Shown here: one piece after another, positions 17,567 to 25,325 of the stretch
Layout: every line of letters begins with the position of its first letter
Numbering within the stretch: the stretch's first letter is position 1
Assembly: GCF_004801405.1 (NCBI RefSeq)
Contig: NZ_SSOB01000007.1
Coordinates: 169,125-233,124, forward strand
Origin: Cohnella fermenti
Lineage (GTDB): Bacteria > Bacillota > Bacilli > Paenibacillales > Paenibacillaceae
Direction: 5' to 3'
Length of the DNA stretch: 64,000 bases
Notes under the pieces: model-generated
What the model was told of the DNA's origin: nothing
Databases searched by the model: none
What the model saw: the letters and a program-made list of their open reading frames with translations, nothing else
Made by a program: the position numbers and the translations under genes

Positions 17567-18916
17567 ATGAGCCGACAACGGCAGGGACAGCTTCATCTTG
17601 GCGCATTCATCTACTTCACCGGGCATCACCACGCCGGCTGGCGCCACCCGGAATCGGGCATCGAGCGGATGTTCGACATCGAATGGTACAAGCGAATTGC
17701 CCGCACGGCGGAACGGGGCAAGTTCGATATGATTTTCTTCGCGGATCTGCTGCACCTCATCTTCCCGGCCCGCGCGGCGGCCGGGATGCTCGATCCGGTC
17801 GCGCTGCTGTCGGCGCTGGCCATGGCGACGGAGAAGATCGGGCTGACGGCGACGCTGTCGACGACCTACAACGAGCCGTATAACGCGGCGCGCCGCTTCG
17901 CCACGCTCGACCATATCAGCGGCGGCAGGGCCGGCTGGAACATCGTCACGTCGCAGGTGGACACGGAGGCGCACAACTTCGGCCGCGCCAAGCATCCGGA
18001 GCACGCGACCCGCTACGAGATGGCGAAGGAGTTCGTGGACGTCGTGACGCAACTATGGGACAGCTGGCCGCAGGAGTCGCTTGTGATGGACCGGGCATCC
18101 GGCACGTTCGCGGACGAGTCGCAGTTCCGCCGAGCCGAGTACAGCGGGCATTGGTACTCCACGAGCGGCTTGCTGAACGTGCCGCGCCCGCCGCAGGGCT
18201 ACCCGGTCCTGATCCAGGCCGGATCGTCGGGACCGGGACAGCACTTCGCGGCAAGTGTCGGCGAGGTCATCTTCACGGCGCAGACGTCGCTCGCCTCCGC
18301 CCAGGCGTTCTACCAGGAGGTCAACGAGAAGCTGCTCGCGGCCGACCGGGAGCGGGGCAGCCTGCTGATTATGCCGGGCCTGTCGCCGATCCTCGGCTCG
18401 ACGGAGGAGGAGGCCCGCCGCAAGGAGCGCGAGCTGCTCGACTTGATCGACCCGCAGGAGGCGGTCATGATGGTGTCCGCCATGCTGCAGACGGACCTGG
18501 GCGGCTTCCCCGCCGACGGCCCGCTGCCGGACATCCCCGATCCGGTCGAGGCGAGCAACGGGATGAAAAGCCGTGTGCAGCTCATCATGGACCTCGCCCG
18601 CAAGGACAATCTGTCCATCATCGAGCTTGGCCGGCGTCTGCTCGGCGCGCGCGGGCACATGCAGTTCGTCGGAACGCCGGAGCAGCTCGCCGACCTGATG
18701 GAGCAATGGTACAACGGCTACGGCTGCGACGGCTTCAACATCATGCCTCCGGTGCTGCCGGGCGATCTGGACAGCTTCGTCGACCATGTCGTTCCGGTGC
18801 TCCAGCGGCGCGGACTGTACCGCGAGGAATACGAAGGATCGACGCTCCGCGAACACCTTGGGCTCGCCAAGCCCTCGTACGATCACTTCAAGCGTCTCGC
18901 CTCGCTGCGGGCCTGA
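17567..18916 (+). CDS. NtaA/DszA-family FMN-dependent monooxygenase (second)
   Basis: Luciferase-like enzyme of 449 residues, distantly related to the one at 2372. It shares AERGKFDMIFFADLLHL, the ATLDHISGGRAGWNIVTS block and VLIQAGSSGPGQHFAAS. The subfamily oxidises substrates such as nitrilotriacetate or dibenzothiophene sulfone with FMNH2. AAGAAGGGA lies before the ATG at 17567; the longer frame from 17393 overlaps permease 2. As last gene of the sulfonate-type operon it probably releases sulfite or cleaves the imported compound. A flavin reductase must be supplied from elsewhere. Confidence 0.88.
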   Translation: MSRQRQGQLHLGAFIYFTGHHHAGWRHPESGIERMFDIEWYKRIARTAERGKFDMIFFADLLHLIFPARAAAGMLDPVALLSALAMATEKIGLTATLSTTYNEPYNAARRFATLDHISGGRAGWNIVTSQVDTEAHNFGRAKHPEHATRYEMAKEFVDVVTQLWDSWPQESLVMDRASGTFADESQFRRAEYSGHWYSTSGLLNVPRPPQGYPVLIQAGSSGPGQHFAASVGEVIFTAQTSLASAQAFYQEVNEKLLAADRERGSLLIMPGLSPILGSTEEEARRKERELLDLIDPQEAVMMVSAMLQTDLGGFPADGPLPDIPDPVEASNGMKSRVQLIMDLARKDNLSIIELGRRLLGARGHMQFVGTPEQLADLMEQWYNGYGCDGFNIMPPVLPGDLDSFVDHVVPVLQRRGLYREEYEGSTLREHLGLAKPSYDHFKRLASLRA

Positions 18917-18925
18917 ACAACAGGG

Positions 18926-18967
18926 CGCCTCTCCGTCATTCGGAATGACGGGGAGGCGTTCTTGTTT
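18926..18967 (+). terminator. Rho-independent terminator of the sulfonate-type operon
   Basis: A 15-bp stem (cgcctctccgtcatt / aatgacggggaggcg) with a 3-nt loop, followed by ttcttgttt, 10 bp after the stop codon. Confidence 0.9.
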
Positions 18968-19057
18968 GGATTGTCCAAGAATCGGGCGAAGCCTCGGCGG
19001 CGGCCTCCTTGTCCTGTCTGCCCCCGGAGCAAAGGCTCCCCGGCGACCGAAGTGTGA

Positions 19058-19237
19058 ATTGTAATCGAAATTTCGATCTTATTTGCCCAGTTCAGATGCC
19101 AAACGCCAATTGTAAACGAAATTTCGATCTTATTGGCCTGGGGCGGACAGATAACCGCGAAATATAGTCGAAATTTCAATCCTATCTGCCTGGAACGGGC
19201 ACATGGAAGAATTTATGATTGAAATTTCGATTACAAT
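19058..19237. repeat. Four regularly spaced AT-rich palindromic repeats
   Basis: The core GAAATTTC (in ATCGAAATTTCGAT) occurs at 19067, 19118, 19170 and 19221, intervals of 51, 52 and 51 bp. Units 1-3 read TCGAAATTTC(G/A)AT-cttat-(t)tgcc. Unit 4 is inverted in its flanks (ending ATTACAATT, mirror of the AATTGTAAT that opens unit 1). Stretches of 18-20 bp between units are unrelated to one another. Confidence 0.75.
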
Positions 19238-19290
19238 TGCCCGGCCCGAATCGGCGATGACAAGAGGAGCGAAACCCGTCGATAAAATCG

Positions 19291-19390
19291 CCGAACCTGC
19301 CAAACCTGCCAAACCTGCCAAACCCACCAACCTCACCAAATCCGTCGAGCTGACCGGCCTCACCGAACCCACTAAGTCCGTCGAACTCAC
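19291..19390. repeat. Degenerate 9-bp minisatellite
   Basis: About eleven units with consensus ccnaacctn; the start is nearly perfect (gccaaacct three times) and it decays rightward. It is preceded by a ~39-bp head sequence shared with the array at 20311. Confidence 0.75.
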
Positions 19391-19696
19391 ATTCATGTAG
19401 GAATTTCCAGCCGGAAATGCTGGATATATGCTAACAACCTCCATGCCAACAAGGACGGTTGTCACCCCCTACAATGAACATATTGCGTATAAGGTGGTCC
19501 GTCGTTATGAAGCCTATAAAAAGTGGTGCTGGAGGGAGAAACCGTTGGGGGAGCGGAGATGCATACAACGGCACCCCGACGAGCCGGTTAGCAGGGCTGA
19601 TGAGCGGAAAACCCGCCTATCGACTGTTCGTTCCACTTGCCATCCCGTCCGGCATCTCTTCCCACTCCCCCCATGCGCCTATTCCCTCTGGCAGCA

Positions 19697-19815
19697 TTAG
19701 GTCTCTTCTCCCTTTCGTTCAGGATAAGGAGGCGCAAGGGGGAATGGACTGTCCTAAGACCCAAGGGCATGCTCGGCAAGCGGAGGTTCCTGATCCAAGG
19801 GGAGAAGAGGCATAA
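19697..19815. repeat. Element with 28-bp inverted repeats, copy 2
   Basis: Arms 19697-19724 and 19788-19815 are inverted relatives of each other (23 of 28) and of the arms at 5396 and 5717. The bases just before the right arm (GCTCgGcAAGcGGAGGT) also match copy 1. The interior is about 63 bp and non-coding. Confidence 0.65.
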
Positions 19816-20310
19816 GGGTTCAGAAGAGGGGGAGTGCCTCTCTTGCAACCATAATGTGGAAATCAACTCGCCGACTAGCCGACTCACCAACATGCCGACC
19901 GCGCCGGCTGGTGCTAGACGGTGGCGGGACTTTTCTGTCTAAATCCGGTACAGACCGCCATTAGCGAGACATAATTTTCGTATTAAACCTCTAAGCCAAC
20001 AAGGACGGTTGTCCCCCCTTACAATGAAAATTTTCCGTACGCAGCCTCCGTGGCGATGAAAGCCTACTGTGAAGAGGCTGGGGGCGGAGTTAGTGGAGGA
20101 AAGGCATGCCGCTCCGCAGAGACGGTTGGAGGGGGAGGTACAGACCGCCATTAAGCGGGCTTGATTTTCGTATTAAATCACATAAAACGCCCCGATTCCC
20201 TCCATTCCGGGCCGGAGGGGGCGAATGGTATGGCGAGGGGCTAGCGGAGGCTGAAATCTTGATCATAATGGTCCGGAGCGAAGCGGCGATGACAAGAGGA
20301 GCGGAAACCG

Positions 20311-20643
20311 TCGAACCTACTGAACCCGCCAAGCCCACCAGACCCGCCGAACTCACTAATCCCGCCGAGCCCATCCAACTCATCCAACTCATCAAGCTCG
20401 CCGAACCTGCCAAGCCGATCTAACCCGGTAAACCCGCCAAACCAATTCAACCAACTAACTAAGCTTGCCGAACCTCCGCCGAAGCCCGCCAAACCCCTAA
20501 TCCCACCAAGCCTGCCAAACCTGCCAAACCCATCAACCTCACCAAATCCGTCGAGCCGATCGGCCTCACCGAACCTACTAAGTCCGTCGAACTCGCCCAA
20601 CCTGCTACACCGACCGCAGCCGCCGAACTCGCCAAGCCCGCCG
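20311..20643. repeat. Long degenerate 9-bp minisatellite
   Basis: About 330 bp of diverged 9-bp units (ccnaacctn, with stretches of catccaact). Both strands stay open over part of it, giving low-complexity spurious frames rich in Pro/Leu or Gly/Phe. A palindrome family (20650 onward) follows directly. Confidence 0.75.
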
Positions 20644-20649
20644 GATTTT

Positions 20650-20820
20650 ATGTGAAAAATCACATTGGCGCAGCTCCGGAACGGGTACTTTGCCTGATTT
20701 TATGCGAAAAATCACATTCATGGAGGAATTTCCGCCTGGAAATGCTGGATATATGCTAAAAATCGCATAAAACGCCGAAATTGCCCCCGATCCGGGGCCG
20801 ACGAATGTGAAAAATCGCAT
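20650..20820. repeat. Palindromes ATGYGA-N4-TCRCAT, three copies
   Basis: Copies at 20650-20665, 20702-20717 and 20805-20820; a fourth is at 5823-5838. All have a 4-bp AT centre and AT-rich flanks (TTTTATG). They resemble CRP/FNR half sites, but the spacing is N4 instead of N6 and they sit in repeat-rich DNA far from gene starts, so a repeat family is more likely than operators. Confidence 0.6.
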
Positions 20821-20864
20821 AAAATTGCAAAAGCCATCGGGCCGGAGGGGGCGAATAGTATATG

Positions 20865-20952
20865 GCGAGGAGCTAGCGGAGAAACAGCGAGGAGCTAACG
20901 GGGAAACAGCGAGGAGCTAACGGAGAGACAGCGAGGAGCTAACGGAGAGACA
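20865..20952 (+). repeat. Four 22-bp tandem repeats
   Basis: Units at 20865, 20887, 20909 and 20931, each GCGAGGAGCTARCGG followed by (a/g)ga(a/g)aca; the last two are identical. The array begins in a sequence (GGGCCGGAGGGGGCGAAT) also found near 20210. Confidence 0.9.
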
Positions 20953-21020
20953 GCGGAGGGGGCGAGAAGAGCCGGCCGGGGACGCCCGGAGCTCTCCCGT
21001 CACAGAACCTTGAATTTTGG

Positions 21021-21063
21021 TGTGAGCGAAATCACAAGTCGGCGTTATGCCTCGGGCTATACT
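21021..21063 (+). promoter_or_regulatory. Flavohemoglobin promoter with CRP/FNR-type site
   Basis: TGTGAgcgaaaTCACA (21021-21036) is a perfect TGTGA-N6-TCACA site. A TATACT -10 box lies at 21058-21063. If transcription starts seven bases later (21070), the site is centred at -41.5, the class II position for CRP/FNR activators. Confidence 0.7.
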
Positions 21064-21119
21064 TGTTGATGTTTAAGGCGATTGCCTGCCGAATACAAGG
21101 ATCAAGGGAGAGATTGCGA

Positions 21120-22367
21120 ATGCTCAGCGAGAACACGATACGAATTATCAAGTCGACGGTGCCGGTGCTGGAGGTTCACGGAACGGAGATTACGAGACGC
21201 TTCTATAAAATGATGTTCTCGAATCATCCCGAGCTGCTCAATGTGTTCAACCATGCGAATCAGAAGCGCGGAAGACAGCAGCAGGCGCTCGCCAACACGG
21301 TGTATGCCGCTGCCGCCAATATCGATCGGCTGGGGGATATTCTCCCCGCGGTGAAGCAGATCGCCCACAAGCATCGGAGCCTCGGCATTACGGCCGACCA
21401 GTATCCGATCGTCGGCGAGAACCTGCTCGCGGCGATCAAGGATGTCCTTGGCGATGCGGCAACCGATGAGATCATCGGGGCATGGGCGGAAGCCTACGGA
21501 GTGATCGCGGACGTATTTATCGGCATCGAGGCGCAGATGTACGAAGAGGCCGAGAAACAAGAGGGCGGCTGGGCGGGCTTCCGCGAATTCAAGGTGGAGC
21601 GGAAGGTCAAGGAGAGCGACGTCATCATGTCCTTCTATCTGGTTCCGATGGATGGCGGTCCGATCGCGAGCTTCGTTCCCGGCCAGTATATCTCCGTTAA
21701 GCTGAATATTCCGGGAGATCCCTACACCCATCTTCGCCAGTACAGCTTGTCCGACGCGCCGGGCAAGCCCTACTACCGAATCTCCACCAAGCGGGAAATC
21801 GGCTATGGCGACGATCCGGATGGCATGGTGTCCGGTTACATGCACGATTCCGTGCAGGAAGGGGATGTGCTTCGGCTGTCCGCGCCTGCAGGCGACTTCG
21901 TCCTCGACCTTGAGGATACGCGCCCGGTCGTGCTGATCAGCGGCGGCGTCGGGCTGACCCCGACGCTCAGCATGCTCAAGACGCTTGTGGAGCGGCAGCC
22001 GGAGCGCAAGGCGGTGTTCATCCATTCGGCGCGCAACGGCGCGGTTCATGCGCTGAGGGACGAGGTCGAGGCGCTGGCGAGCTCCCATCCGCAGATCGGC
22101 GCTTTCTGGAGCTACAGCCAGCCTACGGACGAGGATCGCGCCGAGCAGGCTTACCAACACGAGGGGCTGATCGACGCGAAGTGGCTGAGGACCGTGCTTC
22201 CCGACGGCGAAGCCTCGTATTACTTCTGCGGTCCGGTCCCCTTCATGCAGGCGATCAACGGGGCGCTAAGAGAGCTGAACGTGCCGGAGGCGGACATCCA
22301 TTACGAATTTTTCGGACCCAAGGGATCGCTGGAAGAGCCGGCCGAGCCGGTCGCGGAGACCGTCTGA
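21120..22367 (+). CDS. hmp: Flavohemoglobin (nitric oxide dioxygenase)
   Basis: Protein of 415 residues that oxidises nitric oxide to nitrate in the cytoplasm. The globin domain (1-140) has Tyr29 (B10), Phe43 (CD1), Gln53 (E7) and proximal His85, the same numbers as in E. coli Hmp, which supports the ATG at 21120 over the longer frame from 21063. The FAD domain (~155-260) has RQYSLSDAPG, and the NAD domain (~265-400) has GGVGLTPTLSM and YYFCGPVPFM. GGGAGAG precedes the start. The C-terminus after HYEFFGPKG has an unusual ~10-residue tail (SLEEPAEPVAETV) that overlaps the convergent regulator gene. Confidence 0.95.
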   Translation: MLSENTIRIIKSTVPVLEVHGTEITRRFYKMMFSNHPELLNVFNHANQKRGRQQQALANTVYAAAANIDRLGDILPAVKQIAHKHRSLGITADQYPIVGENLLAAIKDVLGDAATDEIIGAWAEAYGVIADVFIGIEAQMYEEAEKQEGGWAGFREFKVERKVKESDVIMSFYLVPMDGGPIASFVPGQYISVKLNIPGDPYTHLRQYSLSDAPGKPYYRISTKREIGYGDDPDGMVSGYMHDSVQEGDVLRLSAPAGDFVLDLEDTRPVVLISGGVGLTPTLSMLKTLVERQPERKAVFIHSARNGAVHALRDEVEALASSHPQIGAFWSYSQPTDEDRAEQAYQHEGLIDAKWLRTVLPDGEASYYFCGPVPFMQAINGALRELNVPEADIHYEFFGPKGSLEEPAEPVAETV

Positions 22368-22855
22368 TCCCGCAGCAGCCGATTGATCGTCTCGCGCCGA
22401 AGGCCGATGAACTGGCCGATCTCGTCCTGGGTCAGCACCTCGGTCAAGGCGTTCGGAGCGATGTAGGCCTGGAACCAGGCCTGCAGCTTCCGCAGCCGGG
22501 CCGCCGGAGTCGCTTCGGTCAACTGATCGATTCGCTGCTGCATCATCCGCAGCTTGTCCTGCAGCTTAAGCGCAATCGTCCGGTATTGCAGCGGGTCCTG
22601 TTCCAGCGCGCGATACCAGTTGTCGGCGGGCAGGGTCTCGATCTCGCTCGTCATTAGGGCGACGGCCGTCCCGAAGTACGGAGAACGAGTCAACAGGGAA
22701 TGATGAGGAATCATCTCTCCCGGAACAATAATGTTCACAAGCGTCGGTGTCCCGTCTTCGTGTACTCGAAGGATTTTCAGCAGACCGCTCTTTACTTGGT
22801 ACAGGGGCCCGGATTCGCCTTGCCGGAAGAGGACCTCGCCTTTGTGAATGAACAT
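22301..22855 (-). CDS. Crp/Fnr-family regulator, truncated at both ends
   Basis: Protein of 184 residues, shorter than the usual ~225. It starts almost directly in the cyclic-nucleotide-type beta-roll (KGEVLFRQGESGPLYQVKSGLLKI), then dimer helix (~90-115) and helix-turn-helix (TQDEIGQFIGLRRETINRLLR). The recognition helix keeps Arg-Glu-x-x-x-Arg as in CRP, which reads TGTGA. No Cys residues are present, so no FNR iron-sulfur cluster. Right after the recognition helix the sequence becomes Ser/Gly-rich and stops. The expected wing is missing, and this tail is exactly the 67 bp that overlaps hmp antisense. Start has AGGAG six bases before the ATG. Confidence 0.82.
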   Translation of the reverse strand: MFIHKGEVLFRQGESGPLYQVKSGLLKILRVHEDGTPTLVNIIVPGEMIPHHSLLTRSPYFGTAVALMTSEIETLPADNWYRALEQDPLQYRTIALKLQDKLRMMQQRIDQLTEATPAARLRKLQAWFQAYIAPNALTEVLTQDEIGQFIGLRRETINRLLRDQTVSATGSAGSSSDPLGPKNS

Positions 22856-22908
22856 GAACGGCTCCTATCTGTCGTCAATGGTTGCTCTCCGTCTATCATA
22901 AGCGATCC

Positions 22909-22935
22909 GGAACCCTCAGTCTAACTGGGGGTTCT
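22909..22935 (-). terminator. Hairpin after the MFS gene
   Basis: ggaaccctcagt / actgggggttct with a 3-nt loop lies just beyond the stop of the minus-strand MFS gene and before the Crp/Fnr start region. No good T run, so only a likely terminator. Confidence 0.45.
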
Positions 22936-22941
22936 CTTCGC

Positions 22942-24213
22942 TCAGCGGCCGCCCATGATCCGCGAATCCTTGGGAAGCAGGAACGCGAGGACGCCGAGCA
23001 GCGGGAGGAACGCGGACGCCTTGATCACGAATTCGACGCCGGTCTGGTCGATGAGCGAGCCGAGCACAACCGAGCCGAGACCGCTCAGGCCGAAGGAGAG
23101 GCCGAAGAACAGGCCCGCAATCATGCCGACCCGGCCCGGCAGCATCTCCTGCGCATACACGATGATGACGGAGAAGCCGGACATGAGGATGGCGCCGACG
23201 GCCAGACAGAGCGCAACCGAGCCGATCGGGCCGGCATACGGAAGCAGGAGAGCGAACGGAGCCGTGCCGAAGATCGAGAACCAGATGATCTTCTTCCGGC
23301 CGAAGCGGTCGGCGAGCGGTCCGCCGAGCAGCGTGCCGGCCATGCCGGCGAATTGAAGGGCGAACAGGGACACCTGCGCGCGTTCGAGCGAGAGGTGATA
23401 CTTCTCCATGAAGTAGAACGAATAATACCCCGTCATGCTCGCCAGGTACACGAACTTGGAGAACAGCAGCAGGACGAGGATCGCCATCACGAAGAGGACG
23501 AAGCCGCGGGAGAACGTACTCCCGCTGTTCGGCGTTGCCCGGACGCCGTTGCCTCCGGCGGAACGCTGCCGCGATTGGACGCGGTACCACTTGGCGACCC
23601 GCCATTGAATCAGGATGCCGGCAAGCGCGAGCAGCGTGAACCAGAGGAAGCCGTGCATGCCGAGCGGCGTGATGATGAACGCTACCATGAGCGGAGCAAG
23701 GGCCTGGCCGGTATTGCCGCCGACCTGGAACACGGATTGCGCCAGCCCGCGTCCCTTGCCGGCAGCCATATGGGCGACGCGCGACGACTCGGGGTGCAGC
23801 ACCGATGAGCCGATGCCGATGAGCGCGGCCGACACCAGCAGCATCGCAAGTCCGGGCGACAACGCCAGGCCGACCATGCCGAGCAGCGTGAACGCCATGC
23901 CGAGGGGAAGCAGGATCGGCATCGGCCAGCGGTCCGTGTACGTGCCGATCAGCGGCTGAAGGATCGAAGCGGTCACGTTGAGCGTGAAGGCGATCCAGCC
24001 GATCTCGGCGTAGCTAAGCTGAAGCGACGTCTGGAAAATCGGGAATACGGCGGGGACGGAGTTCTGCATGGCGTCATTGAGCAAGTGCGCGAAGCTGACG
24101 CTGAGCAGCATGGCGTTAGCGGCCTGTCTTGTCGAAGGGCCTTCGGCCGGCTCATGCGCGGGCGCGGGCTTGATTGCGGATTCAGATGCGGATTCGGTTG
24201 CGGGTTGGGACAT
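22942..24213 (-). CDS. MFS exporter, fosmidomycin-resistance (Fsr) type
   Basis: Membrane transporter of 423 residues with 12 predicted helices. The opening (after a ~35-residue Glu/Ala/Pro tail) LLSVSFAHLLNDAMQNSVPAVFPIFQ with its HLLND block and the SSVLHPESSRVAHMAAG loop characterise the Fsr/YnfM-like drug-efflux family. ADRFGRKK is the conserved loop 8-9 motif. It probably exports a drug or metabolite by proton antiport. It is divergent from the AraC regulator at 24380, which may control it. Confidence 0.87.
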   Translation of the reverse strand: MSQPATESASESAIKPAPAHEPAEGPSTRQAANAMLLSVSFAHLLNDAMQNSVPAVFPIFQTSLQLSYAEIGWIAFTLNVTASILQPLIGTYTDRWPMPILLPLGMAFTLLGMVGLALSPGLAMLLVSAALIGIGSSVLHPESSRVAHMAAGKGRGLAQSVFQVGGNTGQALAPLMVAFIITPLGMHGFLWFTLLALAGILIQWRVAKWYRVQSRQRSAGGNGVRATPNSGSTFSRGFVLFVMAILVLLLFSKFVYLASMTGYYSFYFMEKYHLSLERAQVSLFALQFAGMAGTLLGGPLADRFGRKKIIWFSIFGTAPFALLLPYAGPIGSVALCLAVGAILMSGFSVIIVYAQEMLPGRVGMIAGLFFGLSFGLSGLGSVVLGSLIDQTGVEFVIKASAFLPLLGVLAFLLPKDSRIMGGR

Positions 24214-24342
24214 AAGATCACCTTTCGTTTCGGGATTGCAGTCATGTTGGGCTTTCTGATGGGTATCATTTTAACGGAATCGGGCTGCCGCGTATCTCCG
24301 ATAATTGCTTGGAAATCGGGCAATTATTGCGATAAGAACTGC

Positions 24343-24348
24343 TATAAT
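24343..24348 (+). promoter_or_regulatory. -10 box of the AraC regulator gene
   Basis: A consensus TATAAT 31 bp before the start codon at 24380. No good -35 box is seen at 17 bp, so activation by a regulator is possible. Confidence 0.45.
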
Positions 24349-24379
24349 GAGAGCATCCGCCCGAGGAGGCTCCAGGCTC

Positions 24380-25210
24380 ATGAAGCTCAACAATCTCTAC
24401 TTCCATATCCATTACTGCAACGCGAGGCAATCGACCTCGGCGGACGATCGCCCGATCCGGCTTCAACGCACCCTGTCGCATCACGAGCTCATCTATATTG
24501 CGGAAGCGAAGGGGACGTTCACGATAGGCGGCAAGACGCACAAGCTCAGAAGCGGAATGCTGCTCTATATTCGCCCCGGCGCGCCGCATGCGATCGAGAC
24601 GGTGCCCGGCACGGCGGGCCGCTTCTACTCCGTCCACTTCAGCTTCGGGAGAGTGGATATCGGCGAAGACGGCTGGGGCATCCGCGAGGAAGTGCAGCCG
24701 CTCCCTCTGCAGGCCGCGCAGACGCTGGCGGATTCGTACCAGGTGGAGGACTCGTTCCGCAGGCTGGCCGAGACGTGGCTTGCGAAGCTGCCGGGGTACG
24801 AGTTCCTGTCCGCAGCGCTGCTGCAGCAATTGCTGGTCGCGATCGCTCTTAAGCTGAAGAAGGCGGATCGCCGCTTCGCGGCCTCCCATAAGATCGAGAG
24901 AATCATCCGCTACATGCAGGATCATCTGCAGGACAAGCTTACGCTAGGGCAACTGGCGGAGCAGGCGCAGTGGTCGCCGACCTATCTGTCGAGAACGTTC
25001 CGGGACATCACCGGCTGCACCGTCATCGAGTACATCAACAAGCTCAAGATGGACAAGGCCAAGGAGATGATGCTGATGGGAGGCAAGAAGGTCAAGGAGG
25101 TCGCCAAGGCGCTGGGGTATGCGGACGAGTTCTACTTCAGCCGCGTCTTCAAGAGATCGGAAGGAATGAGCCCGTCGGAATATTACAGCAAGATCGTCCA
25201 TGGAGTTTAA
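24380..25210 (+). CDS. AraC-family regulator
   Basis: Protein of 276 residues. The N-terminal cupin-like sensor (~20-110: HELIYIAEAKGTFTIGGKTHKLRSGMLLYIRPGAPHAIE) would bind a small ligand. The C-terminal pair of helix-turn-helix motifs (~175-275) ends in the classical GYADEFYFSRVFKRSEGMSPSEY. The frame is open upstream to a TTG (24305), but the ATG at 24380 with GAGGAGG is the better start. It lies between two MFS genes, one divergent and one downstream in the same direction, either of which it may regulate. Confidence 0.92.
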   Translation: MKLNNLYFHIHYCNARQSTSADDRPIRLQRTLSHHELIYIAEAKGTFTIGGKTHKLRSGMLLYIRPGAPHAIETVPGTAGRFYSVHFSFGRVDIGEDGWGIREEVQPLPLQAAQTLADSYQVEDSFRRLAETWLAKLPGYEFLSAALLQQLLVAIALKLKKADRRFAASHKIERIIRYMQDHLQDKLTLGQLAEQAQWSPTYLSRTFRDITGCTVIEYINKLKMDKAKEMMLMGGKKVKEVAKALGYADEFYFSRVFKRSEGMSPSEYYSKIVHGV

Positions 25211-25259
25211 GATCCTGCATGTTCGGCAAGCCTGTCGGCTGATAAGATGAGGATGTTCA

Positions 25260-25287
25260 AGGCGGCCCCGCGCGTTCGGGGCCGCCT
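25260..25287 (+). terminator. Hairpin after araC-type gene
   Basis: Perfect 11-bp GC stem (aggcggccccg / cggggccgcct) with a 6-nt loop, without a T run, between the AraC gene and the next MFS gene. Confidence 0.45.
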
Positions 25288-25325
25288 AGGGAATGCCAGC
25301 ATCGCAGAAGGAAGGCTTGTTCGTC

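Larger units (their letters stand above)
18968..21019. other. 2-kb repeat-rich non-coding region
   Basis: No frame here has family motifs, ribosome binding sites or normal composition. Apart from the arrays listed separately, it contains diverged pairs of short repeats: 19389-19434 with 20713-20758 (about 46 bp, few mismatches, core GGAAATGCTGGATATATGCT); 19948-19987 with 20138-20177 (GTACAGACCGCCATTA core); about 19441-19530 with 19990-20085 (CCAACAAGGACGGTTGTC core); and 19246-19284 with 20278-20316 (CGGCGATGACAAGAGGAGCG). The region looks like an accumulation of intergenic repeat families. Confidence 0.75.

Noticed and set aside
19058..19237. CRISPR array
   Set aside because: Spacing is regular, but the repeats are degenerate, one is inverted, interspaces are only 18-20 bp (or ~30 bp with a shorter repeat) and no cas gene is in the window.
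19203..20663. Low-complexity Pro/Lys/Thr- or Gly/Phe-rich frames (19203-19400 plus, 20106-20423 plus, 20241-20663 minus)
   Set aside because: They are translations of the 9-bp minisatellites, open in more than one frame and without ribosome binding sites.
20650..20820. CRP/FNR operators from the ATGTGA-N4-TCACAT palindromes
   Set aside because: The half-site spacing is 4 instead of 6 bp, and they recur within repeat-rich DNA away from promoters. Only the N6 site at 21021 fits a functional operator.
21063..21119. Longer N-terminus for flavohemoglobin
   Set aside because: With the ATG at 21120 the haem residues fall at 29, 43, 53 and 85 as in characterised Hmp; the longer form has no ribosome binding site and begins inside the predicted -10 box.
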